Assembly: GCF_015291885.1 (NCBI RefSeq)
Contig: NZ_CP036186.1
Coordinates: 3,127,001-3,191,000, forward strand
Length of the DNA: 64,000 nt
Direction: 5' to 3'
Origin: Stutzerimonas stutzeri
Lineage (GTDB): Bacteria; Pseudomonadota; Gammaproteobacteria; Pseudomonadales; Pseudomonadaceae
Shown: positions 28,627 to 38,573 of the stretch, in pieces
Position numbering within the stretch: position 1 is the first letter of the stretch
Layout: each line of letters starts with the position of its first letter
Translations under genes and position numbers: made by a program
The notes under the pieces: model-generated
Seen by the model: the letters and a program-made list of their open reading frames with translations, nothing else
The model's database searches: none
What the model was told of the DNA's origin: nothing

Positions 28627-28653
28627 GGGCCGGCTCGCCGGCCCTTCTCTTTT
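28627..28653 (+). terminator. Rho-independent terminator after ppiA
   Basis: GGGCCGGCTCGCCGGCCC (28627-28644) is a 7-bp GC stem with a 4-nt loop, followed by TTCTCTTTT. It lies 8 bp after the ppiA stop. Confidence 0.85.
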
Positions 28654-28712
28654 ATGGCGGCCCGTACAAGGCGTCGCCTTTGCGAACCCCTCAACCAACA
28701 GGAGATCGCGAC

Positions 28713-29132
28713 ATGACCACCCCGCAAAGCCCGCTGAACACACCGGAAGGCCAAGCCCAGCTGCTGCAGGATCTACTCAGCGCTGAACGCGCGGGCGCCA
28801 AGGTTGCCGGTGAGTCGCTACAACAGCCGTGCACACCGGAACAACGGCAGCTGCTCGAGCAGGTCCGCCAAGGGGAGATCGAGAGCTGCAAGCTGCTGCT
28901 CAACTGCCTGCAGCACCTGGGCCTGGAACCCAACAAGGACACCGGAGCCTTCTACGGCAAGGCCATGGCTATCGAGTCGCTGGACGAGCGCCTGCCCTTC
29001 GTCGACAAAGGCCAGCAATGGGTCATCCGCAAGTTGCGCGAATACCTGCCCGGTTGCGAGGATCCAGAGCTGCGCAGCAGGCTCGAGCGCATGCTGCATA
29101 TCCACGAAGAGAACAGCGCCGCGTCCCACTGA
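28713..29132 (+). CDS. Small helical, possibly ferritin-like protein
   Basis: A 139-residue soluble protein predicted as mostly helices. It has a Glu-rich pattern (LLSAERAGAKVAGESL near 22-37, HIHEEN near the C-terminus) that recalls ferritin-like four-helix bundles. I think homologues carry the label DUF6306, but I cannot confirm it. The ATG at 28713 is preceded by AGGAGATCGCGAC, a good ribosome binding site. No metal ligand set is certain and the function is unknown. Confidence 0.65.
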   Translation: MTTPQSPLNTPEGQAQLLQDLLSAERAGAKVAGESLQQPCTPEQRQLLEQVRQGEIESCKLLLNCLQHLGLEPNKDTGAFYGKAMAIESLDERLPFVDKGQQWVIRKLREYLPGCEDPELRSRLERMLHIHEENSAASH

Positions 29133-29145
29133 TCGAGACGCCCCA

Positions 29146-30276
29146 TCAGTTGCCGGCGTGCCGATAGGGCAGCGCCTGCCAGGCCGATTCGGCGTAGGCC
29201 CGTACACCCGCCTGCTCCTGCTCGAGAAATTGCGCGACAGCTGAGCGCAAGCCAGGGTGTTGAAGGTAATGCCAGGAGCGGGTGATTACTGGCTCGAAGC
29301 CTCTGACAAGCTTGTGCTCGCCCTGGGCGCCGGCATCGAAGCGCTGCTGCCGGTTTGCTATCACGTACTCGATACCCTGATAAAAGCAGGTTTCGAAGTG
29401 CAAGCGATCAAATTCGGCTAGGCAACCCCAGTAGCGACCATATAGCGCATGTTCGTCACACAGGCTGAACGCCATGGCGACAGGCCTTACGCCCTGAACA
29501 GCCAATACGACGCGGATCGCCTCTGGCATGCGCTCGGCCAGCAGGCTGAAGAAAATACGCGTGAGGTACGGCGTCTGGCCGCGTACGTGGTAAGTATTGG
29601 CGTAACAGGCATACACGAAATCCCATTCCGCCTCGCTGAGCTCGTGCCCTTCTCGCCATTCGAACGAGATGCCTTGAGCCGTGACCTGCTCTCGCTCCTT
29701 GCGCATCTGCTTGCGTTTGCGCGACGTCAGCGCATCGAGGAAGTCCTGAAAATCACGATAGCCGCGGTTATGCCAATGAAACTGACAGCCGATGCGCTCC
29801 AACCAGCCGTCCCGGCCCGCCAGCAGCTGGTCAGCCTCGGGCTCGGTGAAATTCACGTGCAGCCCGGAGAGCTCGTGCCGCTCCAGCCCATCGGTCAGCA
29901 CATCGAGCAGTGCCCCTGCGCTTTCCACATCACCCAGCAATCGGCCGCCAGTGACCGGAGTAAACGGCACTGCGCAGAGCAGCTTGGGGTAGTAGCCGAT
30001 ACCGGCGCGCTGGCAGGCATCCGCCCAGGCCCAGTCGAACACGTACTCACCGTAGGAATGGCTCTTGCGATACAACGGCAACGCCGCCTGCAACTCACCC
30101 AGCTCGTTACGCAACAGGACATGGACGGGCTGCCAGCCGCTGCGCCCTCCCACACTGCCACTATCTTCCAGGGTGGATAAAAAGGCGTGACGGACAAAGG
30201 GTTGAGTGTCGGACAGCATGGCGTCCCATGCTATGGAAGCAAGCTCGGCGATTCTGGAAATGGTCTGAATATGCAT
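29146..30276 (-). CDS. COG3146-type GNAT/FemAB-like acyltransferase
   Basis: A 376-residue protein of the COG3146 (former DUF482) family, a double GNAT-fold acyltransferase group related to FemAB. Typical segments are YGEYVFDWAWADA, YPKLLCAVPFTPVTGGRLL, HWHNRGYRDFQDFLDALTSRKRKQ and HFETCFYQGIEYVI. The substrate is unknown. The ATG at 30274-30276 is chosen because the frame beyond it crosses the terminator of the upstream gene. It converges with the helical-protein gene. Confidence 0.85.
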   Translation of the reverse strand: MHIQTISRIAELASIAWDAMLSDTQPFVRHAFLSTLEDSGSVGGRSGWQPVHVLLRNELGELQAALPLYRKSHSYGEYVFDWAWADACQRAGIGYYPKLLCAVPFTPVTGGRLLGDVESAGALLDVLTDGLERHELSGLHVNFTEPEADQLLAGRDGWLERIGCQFHWHNRGYRDFQDFLDALTSRKRKQMRKEREQVTAQGISFEWREGHELSEAEWDFVYACYANTYHVRGQTPYLTRIFFSLLAERMPEAIRVVLAVQGVRPVAMAFSLCDEHALYGRYWGCLAEFDRLHFETCFYQGIEYVIANRQQRFDAGAQGEHKLVRGFEPVITRSWHYLQHPGLRSAVAQFLEQEQAGVRAYAESAWQALPYRHAGN

Positions 30277-30316
30277 GCCGACCAGTCTGGCCCACCCGCG
30301 CATTGAAAAGAAGCTC

Positions 30317-30343
30317 ATAAAAAGCCCCGTCGAGCGACGGGGC
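30317..30343 (-). terminator. Rho-independent terminator of the DUF2057 lipoprotein gene
   Basis: On the minus strand GCCCCGTCGCTCGACGGGGC (30343-30324) forms a near-perfect hairpin followed by TTTTTAT. It lies 87 bp after the stop at 30430. Confidence 0.85.
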
Positions 30344-30429
30344 AAAGGAGCATACACACGGGAAATCTAACGAATGCACGTTTCAGACGGGTTACCTGCA
30401 AATCTGCTCTGCAAGTACAAGCACTGGGC

Positions 30430-31125
30430 TTACTGTTGAGTCCAGTTGAGGAATGCTTTACGGCTTTCAGGACTTAGCATCAGCCACAATTGCTGCAGCG
30501 TGTTGAGCGTCGCATCGCTGTGTGGCAAGGTCTGGGTGGGTGCTGCTCTGGATGGTACAGACACCCCAACATTAGAGTGGGTCTGCACGGTATCGAGCGG
30601 CTCGACAGTGGTCTGCGTGACCGCGCTGGAATTACCGCCCAAAAGCTGGTTCACAGCGGAAGTCGGTTCAGCTCCGACTGTCGTCTCGATGCGTTCGCCG
30701 GTGAGCTGGTTCTTCGACCAGCCGGCGAAAGTGTCCTTCATCGCGCGAGCTTCTTGCAAGTTGGCCGGCTCGTTGTATTCCAGCTTCCAGACGTCACCAG
30801 CACGACCATCCAGGCTGTACACCGCTCCGCGCGTGCGGACGATTTCGTGGCTCAGGCCACCGCCGATATCAAAGCCGTTCTTGTAGTAGGCATTGATACG
30901 ATATTTACCGGGCTGCAGATGCAGCGTTTTGTTCTTCGTGCCGAAACTCGAATTGGCCAAAGGCAGCTCTTGGCCATTGATACTCATCACTTCAAGCGTG
31001 TCGGGTACTTCTACCACCACTACTTGCGCCTTTGGCAGCTCGGAGCCGGGGTACAACTTCACGTGGGACTGTTGTGCACAACCCGATAACAGGCCGACAA
31101 CGGCAACCCAGAAAATACGACGCAT
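30430..31125 (-). CDS. DUF2057-like lipoprotein
   Basis: A 231-residue outer-membrane or periplasmic lipoprotein. The signal peptide ends in a lipobox, LLSGC (MRRIFWVAVVGLLSGCAQQ). The mature part begins with a YccT/DUF2057-like beta domain (VEVPDTLEVMSINGQEL... LQPGKYRINAYYKNGF), followed by a Ser/Thr-rich linker and a C-terminal helix (LWLMLSPESRKAFLNWTQQ) like that of DUF2057 proteins. The start at 31123-31125 has AAGGAGTCTCC in front. The role is unknown. Confidence 0.8.
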   Translation of the reverse strand: MRRIFWVAVVGLLSGCAQQSHVKLYPGSELPKAQVVVVEVPDTLEVMSINGQELPLANSSFGTKNKTLHLQPGKYRINAYYKNGFDIGGGLSHEIVRTRGAVYSLDGRAGDVWKLEYNEPANLQEARAMKDTFAGWSKNQLTGERIETTVGAEPTSAVNQLLGGNSSAVTQTTVEPLDTVQTHSNVGVSVPSRAAPTQTLPHSDATLNTLQQLWLMLSPESRKAFLNWTQQ

Positions 31126-31238
31126 GGAGACTCCTTGAACAGAATAAGCGGGCTTGCTGGTCATCCACCAGAGCAGACGACCCTGCAATAACCACAGGTG
31201 GAGAGCCACAGTAGAAGTGTAATATTTCACTTTAATTA

Positions 31239-31277
31239 CAAAAAAGCCGGGACACTCTAAGTCGAGCATCCCGGCTT
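31239..31277 (-). terminator. Rho-independent terminator of the porin gene
   Basis: On the minus strand AAGCCGGGA pairs with TCCCGGCTT around a 16-nt loop and is followed by TTTTTTGT. It lies 24 bp after the porin stop. Confidence 0.85.
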
Positions 31278-31301
31278 GATATTTCCAATCCCTTTAGGAG
31301 A

Positions 31302-32384
31302 TCAGAAGTCGTAACGCAGACCAACGGACAGACCCGACGCTTTTTCGCCAAGGGCTTCGTTCACGTTATTGTTGATCGACTGACCAGTCGGATTGGCGGA
31401 GCGAGCCTGGCTCCATGGGGTCAGCGCAACATTGTCGTCATTATCAACGACAGCGTAGTTGGCATATACGCGAACAGCCTTGTCCAACTTGTGCTCTACA
31501 CCAACTACCCACATGTCGGCGTCATAGTTGGATGCATCGGAGTCCCGAGTCATCCACATGGCCTTCAGAGCTGTATTGGAGGCAACCTTAAATTCGCCAC
31601 CCAGACCATAGGTCTTCGAAGAGAGCTGGTCACGCAGGGCTGCGGAGGTACCTTCGAAGCCATCGTAGTCGACGGTCTGATAGAAGCCGACGAGTTTGAA
31701 TTCGTCGGTCAACTTGTAGGCAGCGGCAGCACGAATGCCATCACGCTTGCCACGGGAGGTGTCTTCCTCCACGGTTTCATACGCCAGGGATGCCTCGAGC
31801 GGACCACCAACGTAGTTCAGCGCAACGCTGATGCCGTCGGAATCTTCGTTTTTTTCGACCCACTGCCCTTCATGTACGGAATAGGCGAGCACTGCGTTGA
31901 AGCCGCCAAAACTCGGTGTGGTGTACTGAACTGTGTTGTCATATCGCTCGTCGAATCGGGCATTGCCAACACGAGTCAGGTTGCGCATGTCACCGACCTG
32001 ATCACCGAAGAGGTTGGCCGGACCGCGCGCCACTTTGAAAGGACTATCGAAACGTCCCAGCTGTACGGAGCCAAAATCACCTGCCAAACCTACGAATGTA
32101 TCGCGAGTGGCGAAGTTGGTACTGTCAGAATCTTCGCTACCGGTAGTGAAGTTGATCTGCTGCTCCACCTGGAAGAATGCTTTCAGGTCAGGATTGATCT
32201 GATGATCACCCTTGAAACCCAGGCGCGAAGCGTTACTTGAAATATTGGTCTCGGAGTAGTCGGCACCATCGTCCAGGAAGTCGGTGGAAACATTCACACG
32301 ACCGTAGATATTGACGTCTGCCGCAGCCAGAACAGGCATTACGGCCGCAGCACTCACAACAACCGCAATCAACTTCTTCTTCAT
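31302..32384 (-). CDS. Gram-negative trimeric porin
   Basis: A 360-residue outer-membrane porin of the 16-strand Gram-negative family. The signal peptide (MKKKLIAVVVSAAAVMPVLAAA) precedes DVNIYGRVNVSTDF. Other features are a loop-3 like region (FGSVQLGRFDSPFK), alternating amphipathic strands and a C-terminal aromatic end (LSVGLRYDF) for BAM recognition. The Asp/Glu-rich loops suggest cation preference. GGAG lies 7 nt before the ATG. It is monocistronic, with a strong terminator and a long AT-rich upstream region. Confidence 0.93.
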   Translation of the reverse strand: MKKKLIAVVVSAAAVMPVLAAADVNIYGRVNVSTDFLDDGADYSETNISSNASRLGFKGDHQINPDLKAFFQVEQQINFTTGSEDSDSTNFATRDTFVGLAGDFGSVQLGRFDSPFKVARGPANLFGDQVGDMRNLTRVGNARFDERYDNTVQYTTPSFGGFNAVLAYSVHEGQWVEKNEDSDGISVALNYVGGPLEASLAYETVEEDTSRGKRDGIRAAAAYKLTDEFKLVGFYQTVDYDGFEGTSAALRDQLSSKTYGLGGEFKVASNTALKAMWMTRDSDASNYDADMWVVGVEHKLDKAVRVYANYAVVDNDDNVALTPWSQARSANPTGQSINNNVNEALGEKASGLSVGLRYDF

Positions 32385-32786
32385 CAGAAAGCTCCAGAGC
32401 TCCATTGGGATTTAATCAACGCCGTTTACAAGTGACGTAAGCTTGGTTGGTTTGATCGAAGCGGAGTATGGGAGCCCCGCATTACAGAGCGCTTGCTGTT
32501 TTATTAATATTTTAAGTCAACGGAACTTCCTGCAACCCGAGTGCTAGACACGCCGCAGGCACATAAGACAAGCCGAAAAATCGAACCAGGCGCGCCCTAT
32601 CAGAACTATCGCCGACAGGAATGACGAACTTCCGTCAGATGCGAATTCGAGAAAGTCAGGAGGTTTGTTGTAGAAGCGGATACTTTCGCTCTATAGCATA
32701 TCGAACGCCAGCGCAAGTTCTTGCGTTTTATTAAAATAACGGTTAAAGCAGAACTTCAGCAGTGCTGAAACCGGCGCCTGACACAA
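32385..32786. other. 402-bp intergenic region upstream of the porin gene
   Basis: There is no credible gene here. The region is clearly more AT-rich than the flanks. It contains an A/T tract at 32499-32516 and a second at about 32725-32738. A small hairpin, CGCAAGTTCTTGCG (32712-32725), is followed by TTTTATTA. It should hold the porin promoter and its regulators, but I cannot assign specific boxes. Confidence 0.6.
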
Positions 32787-33620
32787 CTAGGGGCCAGCAG
32801 AATTAGCTGTCATGGCTAACACATTACGTTCGCTCGGCCGACGTGCACCGGCGACCAGCTTGTCGACCGCCTTCGCCGCCGCCACCATGCCGAAACTAGC
32901 AGTGACCATGGTGACCGCACCGAACCCTCCAGCGCAGTCGAGCTTGACGCCTTCGCCAACGAAACTCTTGCTCTGGCACACGCCGCCGTCCGGCTTCGGG
33001 TAGCGCAACTGCTCGGTGGAAAACACGCACGGCACGCTGTAGGTGCGCCCCGGCGTGCGCGAGAAGTTGTATTCGCGCCGCAGCAGCGAACGCACCTTGG
33101 CCGCCAACGGATCGTTGAAGGTCTTGTTCAGGTCAGCGACCTGGATCTGCGTCGGATCCACCTGCCCTCCGGCGCCGCCGGTGGTGATGATCTGGATCTT
33201 GCGACGCTTGCACCATGCGATCAGCGCCGCCTTGGCCGGCACACTGTCGATGCAGTCGATGACGCAGTCCATGTCTTCGGTGATGTACTCGGCCATCGTC
33301 TCGCGGGTGACGAAATCCGCCACCGCATGAACCTGGCATGCGGGGTTGATGGCACGGATGCGCGCGGCCATTTCGTCCACCTTCGGCTTGCCCACCGCAC
33401 CGTCCAGCGCATGGATCTGCCGGTTGGTATTGGTGATGCACACATCGTCCAGGTCGAACAGGCTGATCTCGCCAACACCGCTTCGTGCCAGCGCCTCGGC
33501 CGCCCACGAGCCGACACCACCGATGCCGACCACCGCCACATGCGCAGTTGTCAGCCGCTCGAGGCCCACGCGGCCATACAGGCGGGCAATGCCGCCGAAA
33601 CGCTGATCATCGATAGACAT
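32787..33620 (-). CDS. tcdA: tRNA threonylcarbamoyladenosine dehydratase TcdA
   Basis: A 277-residue E1-like enzyme (also called CsdL). The ATP-binding Rossmann motif is [17 protein letters not shown] near residue 32, followed by the adenylation residues [14 protein letters not shown]. The TcdA signature [19 protein letters not shown] comes later. It converts t6A to the cyclic ct6A form in tRNA, usually with CsdA/CsdE sulfur-transfer partners, which are not adjacent here. It diverges from dapE with 127 bp between. Confidence 0.94.
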   Translation of the reverse strand: MSIDDQRFGGIARLYGRVGLERLTTAHVAVVGIGGVGSWAAEALARSGVGEISLFDLDDVCITNTNRQIHALDGAVGKPKVDEMAARIRAINPACQVHAVADFVTRETMAEYITEDMDCVIDCIDSVPAKAALIAWCKRRKIQIITTGGAGGQVDPTQIQVADLNKTFNDPLAAKVRSLLRREYNFSRTPGRTYSVPCVFSTEQLRYPKPDGGVCQSKSFVGEGVKLDCAGGFGAVTMVTASFGMVAAAKAVDKLVAGARRPSERNVLAMTANSAGP

Positions 33621-33747
33621 GCCGACTCCCCAGAAAAAACCTGGCGATTATAAGACCTCGCTGCGTGCCGACCACTGCATCCGGCCGTCACCGCAGCTGC
33701 GGCTTTGCTTTAATATGGCGCCCTTTCCCCGCCGCACCGGAGCCGTA

Positions 33748-34896
33748 ATGACCGCGCCTGCCCTCTCCCCGACGCTCGAACTCGCCTGCGAGCTGATCAA
33801 TCGCCCATCGGTGACGCCGCTGGATGAAGGCTGCCAGCAGCTGATGACCCAGCGCCTGGCGGCCTGCGGCTTCTCCATCGAGCCGATGCATATCGAGGAC
33901 GTGGAAAACTTTTGGGCGATTCGCGGCAACGAAGGCCCGGTGCTGTGCTTCGCCGGCCACACTGACGTGGTCCCTACCGGCCCGCTGCAGGCTTGGCAGA
34001 ACCCGCCGTTCAGCGCGCGCATTGATGAGCAGGGCATGCTGCACGGACGCGGCGCGGCAGACATGAAAGGCAGCCTGGCAGCCATGGTCGTGGCAGTGGA
34101 GCGCTTCACCGCCGATCATCCGCAGCACAAAGGGCAGATCGCTTTTCTCATCACCAGCGACGAAGAAGGCCCGGCGCACCACGGCACCAAGGCCGTGGTC
34201 GAGCGCCTGCGTGAACGTGGCCAGCGCCTGGACTGGTGCATCGTCGGCGAACCGTCGAGCACCGCCTTGGTAGGTGACGTGGTGAAGAATGGCCGCCGCG
34301 GCTCACTCGGCGGCACCCTCACCGTGCGCGGCCAGCAGGGCCATGTGGCCTATCCGCATCTGGCGAAGAATCCGATCCACCTGGCCGCGCCTGCGCTGGC
34401 CGAGCTGGCTGCCGAACACTGGGACGATGGCAACGCCTTCTTCCCGCCGACCAGCTTCCAGATCTCCAACCTGAACGCCGGCACCGGCGCCACCAACGTC
34501 ATTCCCGGCACGTTGGAAGCGGTGTTCAACTTCCGTTTCTCCACAGAATCCACCGTCGAACAGCTACAGCAGCGCACCGCCGCGATTCTCGACAAGCACG
34601 GGCTGGACTGGAACGTGGATTGGGCGCTGTCCGGCCTGCCCTTCCTGACCGAGCCGGGCGCGCTGCTCGACGGCGTAGCCAAGGCAATCCGCAGCGTCAC
34701 CGGCCGCGAAACCACGCCGTCCACCAGTGGCGGCACTTCGGACGGGCGCTTTATCGCCACCCTGGGCACCCAGGTGGTCGAACTCGGCCCGGTCAATGCC
34801 ACCATCCACCAGGTCGACGAACACATCCTGGCCAGCGATCTCGACCTGCTGACCGAGATCTACTACCAGACCCTGGTGAACCTGCTCACATGCTGA
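33748..34896 (+). CDS. dapE: Succinyl-diaminopimelate desuccinylase
   Basis: A 382-residue zinc M20-family enzyme that hydrolyses N-succinyl-LL-diaminopimelate in lysine and peptidoglycan precursor synthesis. Metal ligands lie in [12 protein letters not shown] (His near 71), [10 protein letters not shown] and TSDEEGPA (Glu-Glu). [11 protein letters not shown] is near the C-terminus. The ATG at 33748 opens [17 protein letters not shown], and the frame upstream to 33619 is not conserved. Its end overlaps rlmA by 7 nt (ATGCTGA), implying coupled translation. Confidence 0.96.
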   Translation: MTAPALSPTLELACELINRPSVTPLDEGCQQLMTQRLAACGFSIEPMHIEDVENFWAIRGNEGPVLCFAGHTDVVPTGPLQAWQNPPFSARIDEQGMLHGRGAADMKGSLAAMVVAVERFTADHPQHKGQIAFLITSDEEGPAHHGTKAVVERLRERGQRLDWCIVGEPSSTALVGDVVKNGRRGSLGGTLTVRGQQGHVAYPHLAKNPIHLAAPALAELAAEHWDDGNAFFPPTSFQISNLNAGTGATNVIPGTLEAVFNFRFSTESTVEQLQQRTAAILDKHGLDWNVDWALSGLPFLTEPGALLDGVAKAIRSVTGRETTPSTSGGTSDGRFIATLGTQVVELGPVNATIHQVDEHILASDLDLLTEIYYQTLVNLLTC

Positions 34897-35696
34897 TCTG
34901 CCCGATCTGCCAGGCGCCACTGAGCGCGGTCGACAACGGCGTCGCCTGCCCCGCCAACCACCGCTTCGACCGCGCGCGCCAGGGCTATCTGAACCTGCTC
35001 CCCGTGCAGCACAAGAACAGCCGCGATCCGGGTGACAACCAGGCCATGGTCGAAGCACGCCGGCGCTTTCTCGATGGCGGTCACTATGCGCCGCTGGCCC
35101 GACGCCTCGCCGAACTGGCCGCCGAGCGCGCCCCGCAGCGTTGGCTGGACATCGGCTGTGGCGAGGGCTACTACACCGCCCAACTGGCCACCGCGCTGCC
35201 GGATGCAGAAGGCTATGCACTGGACATCTCCCGCGAGGCGATCAAGCGCGCCTGCAAACGCGCCCCGCAGCTCGAATGGCTGGTCGCAAGCATGGCCCGT
35301 GTGCCCCTGGCCGATGCCAGCTGCGACCTGCTGGCCAGCGTGTTCAGCCCGCTGGACTGGCAAGAAGCGCGACGCCTGCTTGCGCCCGGCGGCGGAATGC
35401 TGCGCATGGGGCCGACCCGCGAGCATCTGTGGGAACTGCGCGCCCGACTCTACGATGAGGTGCGTGACTACGATGACGAGAAACACCTGTCACTGATTCC
35501 CGAAGGCATGCACCTGGCCCATAGCGAAACCCTCAGCTACGAGCTGCAACTGGACGATGCTCAGGCTCGCGCCGACCTGCTGGCGATGACCCCGCACGGC
35601 TGGCGTGCCAGTGCCGAACGCCGCGCCGCAGTGATCGACAGTCACCTCAGCGTACGGGTTGCGATACGCTATGACTGGATACAACGCACGTCCTAG
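34890..35696 (+). CDS. rlmA: 23S rRNA (guanine-745-N1)-methyltransferase RlmA
   Basis: A 268-residue methyltransferase. The N-terminal zinc finger uses C4, C7, C20 and H24 (CPICQ ... CPANH). The SAM-binding motif is [16 protein letters not shown] near residue 86, followed by [15 protein letters not shown]. It methylates G745 of 23S rRNA. Its ATG overlaps the dapE stop. The order dapE-rlmA-small gene-cold-shock gene matches P. aeruginosa as I remember it. Confidence 0.95.
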   Translation: MLICPICQAPLSAVDNGVACPANHRFDRARQGYLNLLPVQHKNSRDPGDNQAMVEARRRFLDGGHYAPLARRLAELAAERAPQRWLDIGCGEGYYTAQLATALPDAEGYALDISREAIKRACKRAPQLEWLVASMARVPLADASCDLLASVFSPLDWQEARRLLAPGGGMLRMGPTREHLWELRARLYDEVRDYDDEKHLSLIPEGMHLAHSETLSYELQLDDAQARADLLAMTPHGWRASAERRAAVIDSHLSVRVAIRYDWIQRTS

Positions 35697-35755
35697 CGTT
35701 CGTATATTTGCCGATGATCGAAGAACCCTCGCTCCACCACATAAGGCAGTCGCCC

Positions 35756-36127
35756 ATGCGTCAACCCGATATCGAGATCTACCTCAGGGATGCCAGCCAG
35801 CAAGCGGTCGGCGAGTGGCTGGCCCAGGCCATCGGTTCCTGCTCCGCCTGGCAACAGAAAGGCCAGACCTTCAAGTGCAGCGCCGCCGGCATCCCGGTGA
35901 CCTGGCTGCCGAAAGCTGTGGGCAAATGGCATTGCCTGCTGCTGGAAAGCGATGCCACGCCCTGGGAGGACGACCTCGCTTGCGCCCGCGCCGCTCACGC
36001 CGCCTTGGGCGTGGAAATCCGTTGCGCGCCAGGCGGCTGGCAGGAAGAGGAAGCCGTTGAAGTGGCCGACCGCTGGATCCGCATCAGCGATGACGGCGAA
36101 GAGGAGATCGTCTGGCACACGGGCTGA
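35756..36127 (+). CDS. Conserved small soluble protein of unknown function
   Basis: A 123-residue acidic protein (start MRQPDIEIYLRDASQQAV) with a mixed alpha/beta pattern and many tryptophans (about 8). No signal or membrane segment is visible. The ATG at 35756 is preferred over 35708 because homologous proteins, as I recall, begin with a similar sequence and the region before is non-conserved. It follows rlmA by 59 bp and is probably in the same operon. Confidence 0.75.
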   Translation: MRQPDIEIYLRDASQQAVGEWLAQAIGSCSAWQQKGQTFKCSAAGIPVTWLPKAVGKWHCLLLESDATPWEDDLACARAAHAALGVEIRCAPGGWQEEEAVEVADRWIRISDDGEEEIVWHTG

Positions 36128-36195
36128 GGCGCTAGCCGGTAGTGCATTCTACAAGCTGGGCTTTGGCGTCTAGAAGTTCCAACCTGACTTGAATC

Positions 36196-36213
36196 GGTGG
36201 GTTTCAGCCCACC
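36196..36213. repeat. REP-like palindrome
   Basis: GGTGGGTTTCAGCCCACC is a near-perfect hairpin and the fullest single copy of the dispersed family seen at 205-220 and 50944-51043. Confidence 0.7.
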
Positions 36214-36269
36214 GCCGGCACACCTGCTGGCGCCGCTCAAGAGATCGGCTGAAACCACAAGCCACTATA

Positions 36270-36299
36270 AAAACAAAGCCCGTCACGTGGACGGGCTTT
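36270..36299 (-). terminator. Rho-independent terminator of the cold shock gene
   Basis: On the minus strand AAAGCCCGTC pairs with GACGGGCTTT around a CACGT loop, followed by GTTTTTAT. It lies 18 bp downstream of the cold shock stop codon. Confidence 0.9.
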
Positions 36300-36316
36300 G
36301 TCGTTCAGCACCGAAG

Positions 36317-36526
<210 letters not shown>

Positions 36527-36727
36527 TACCACTTCTCCAACTCGCTTTTTGTTATTCCTCGGAAGAGGGGTCGACGGTCAGGTCTCGCGCATTCGGCTTT
36601 GGCGCAAATGCGACTCGAAAGCGACCGCTGCCGGAGTATAAAACAACGATTTTCGCTGTCAGCCTCTTTTTCCGCGCGGGATTTGCCCCCTCACCCGCCC
36701 CGGTCGATGTCGGAACGGGTGCTCTGC

Positions 36728-38563
36728 TCAGGCGCTCCGACGGCGCCGCCACAGCCACAGGGCGAGCACGCCCAAGGTCAGCAGCAACGGCACCAGGGCG
36801 ATGTTGACGAACTTGAGCGTACGCCCCAGCGCCTCGATATCGGCATTGAGCTGGTAGCGCACCTCACGCAGCTCCTTACGGATACGTACCTTCTCCTGCT
36901 GGAACTGACGCAACGCCTGCTCCTGCTCAGCGGTCAGCTCCAATGCCTGCTCGGGGTCCGGGCTCTGCAGCTCGGCCAGCCGCTGCTCGGTATCGGCCAG
37001 GCGCTGCTGCAGTACCTCTTCCTTCTCGCGGAAGCGGTTCTCGGCCTGACGCTGCAAGGCTTCCACCACCACGAATGGCCGAGTGAAGCGACCACGCGAA
37101 CGCACGCTGATCAGTGCATCGGTGCCGGAGAGATTATCCAGCGCGTTGATCACGAAGGCCCCGTTGTCGGCCCAGGGCTGCGGAATGCGCTGACCGAAGA
37201 AGTCCTGCACCTGCACCCACATCCGGTCGCTCAGCATATCGGTGTCGGCCACCGCGATGACGTTGATGTTCTGGCTTTCCTGAATGCCTTTCTCCCGACC
37301 CTCTATTCCGTTCGGGAACGCGGTCTTCGCCGGCCCCTGGATTCGCGCCGCCAGGGTATAGCGTTCGCCGGTTGGCTCGAGGCCAAGTAGCAGGGTTTCC
37401 GGGTTGTCCAGCGTGGCGAAGCGCTCAGCTTCTACCGGCATGGCGTAGTCGGAACTGCTGAACAGCGGCGTGAAGCGCGTCGTTGCGCCTTCCAGCGGCT
37501 CAAGAATGCCGGCGCTAGCGATGGTAATGTTCTCCAGCGCTGCAGTGGTTACATCATCCCGATCAAGCGCGCTTCGCGGCAGGCTCAACCAGCCTGCGTG
37601 ACGCACCGGACGGCGCTCTGCACCGACGCCAACCGACATCGCGTAGGCCGCATCGACAAGCGCCTGTTGCGGCACCATGCGCACGCCCCAGGCTTTGAGC
37701 AGAGGCTCGAGGTCGGACGCACGCTCCTCGCCGAACTCGCCCGGGCCGATACCCATGCCGGGGTCGGCTTCGCTGTGCGGATCGACAAATGCCAGCAACT
37801 TGCCGCCACGCAACACGAACTGGTCGATGGCGAACAGCGTCTGCTCCGGCAGATCCTTCGGGTGGATCAGCAGCAATACCGAGACGTTGGTCGGAATCAT
37901 GTCCACGTCGCGGCGCAGGCTCTCGATATGGAACAGCTGGCGAACTTCCTCCAGCACCATCCACGGTGGCGTCGCCTGTTGCGTGCGCATGTCGAAGCCG
38001 CCGGTCAGCTGCAACCCTGACAGTACGCCGACCACCGGCAGTTCACCGCTAGCCAGGCCCTGCACCAAGCGGCTGATTTCATACTCGAGAAACTCCTCCT
38101 GATCCAGCGGGAAGAACGGGATGATCTGCGTGCTGCCCTCGGCATTGGTGCCGGCCAGGCCGAAGTAGACCTTATCCCCGCTTTGGTTCAGCGGCACCGC
38201 CTGCAGACCGAACTCGGCTGCGCGGTCCTCCTCTTCGGAGAACGGCTGCGGGTCGATCACGTGCAACTTGAGCTTGCCGCCGGAGGCACGCTGATAAGCC
38301 CTGAGCATTTCCTCGACGCGACGCGCATAGTTGCGCAGCGCCACCAGGTCCTTGGAGGCCCCGTCCGAGTAGAAAAAATGCAGCTCGATGGGCGTCTGCA
38401 AGCCGTCGAGAATGCGCTCGGTGCCCTCGGAGATCGTGTAAAGCTTCTGCTCGGTCAGATCGAGCCGCGCATTGGTGAACAGCATGCCGGACACGCCGTT
38501 GAACAGCAGAAATGCCAGCGCGATCAAAAGCAGCCCGGCACCGGAATAGATGACTCGTTTCAT
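36728..38563 (-). CDS. GldG-like ABC-system extracytoplasmic subunit
   Basis: A 611-residue membrane protein of the GldG / ABC-type uncharacterised transport family. An N-terminal TM helix (about 5-27) is followed by a large periplasmic domain with LRNYARRVEEMLRAYQRAS and LIHPKDLPEQTLFAIDQFVLRGGKLLAFVDP. A long coiled coil (about 500-570) and a final TM helix (LVPLLLTLGVLALWLW) end the protein. In flavobacteria GldA/F/G accompany gliding, but in pseudomonads the role is unknown. It is the last gene of the operon, 10 bp after the permease. Confidence 0.9.
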   Translation of the reverse strand: MKRVIYSGAGLLLIALAFLLFNGVSGMLFTNARLDLTEQKLYTISEGTERILDGLQTPIELHFFYSDGASKDLVALRNYARRVEEMLRAYQRASGGKLKLHVIDPQPFSEEEDRAAEFGLQAVPLNQSGDKVYFGLAGTNAEGSTQIIPFFPLDQEEFLEYEISRLVQGLASGELPVVGVLSGLQLTGGFDMRTQQATPPWMVLEEVRQLFHIESLRRDVDMIPTNVSVLLLIHPKDLPEQTLFAIDQFVLRGGKLLAFVDPHSEADPGMGIGPGEFGEERASDLEPLLKAWGVRMVPQQALVDAAYAMSVGVGAERRPVRHAGWLSLPRSALDRDDVTTAALENITIASAGILEPLEGATTRFTPLFSSSDYAMPVEAERFATLDNPETLLLGLEPTGERYTLAARIQGPAKTAFPNGIEGREKGIQESQNINVIAVADTDMLSDRMWVQVQDFFGQRIPQPWADNGAFVINALDNLSGTDALISVRSRGRFTRPFVVVEALQRQAENRFREKEEVLQQRLADTEQRLAELQSPDPEQALELTAEQEQALRQFQQEKVRIRKELREVRYQLNADIEALGRTLKFVNIALVPLLLTLGVLALWLWRRRRSA

Positions 38564-38573
38564 GTCTGTTCCC

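Noticed and set aside
32712..32725. Terminator CGCAAGTTCTTGCG with T-run in the porin upstream region
   Set aside because: The T-run is on the plus strand, where no gene ends, so it does not fit any transcript.
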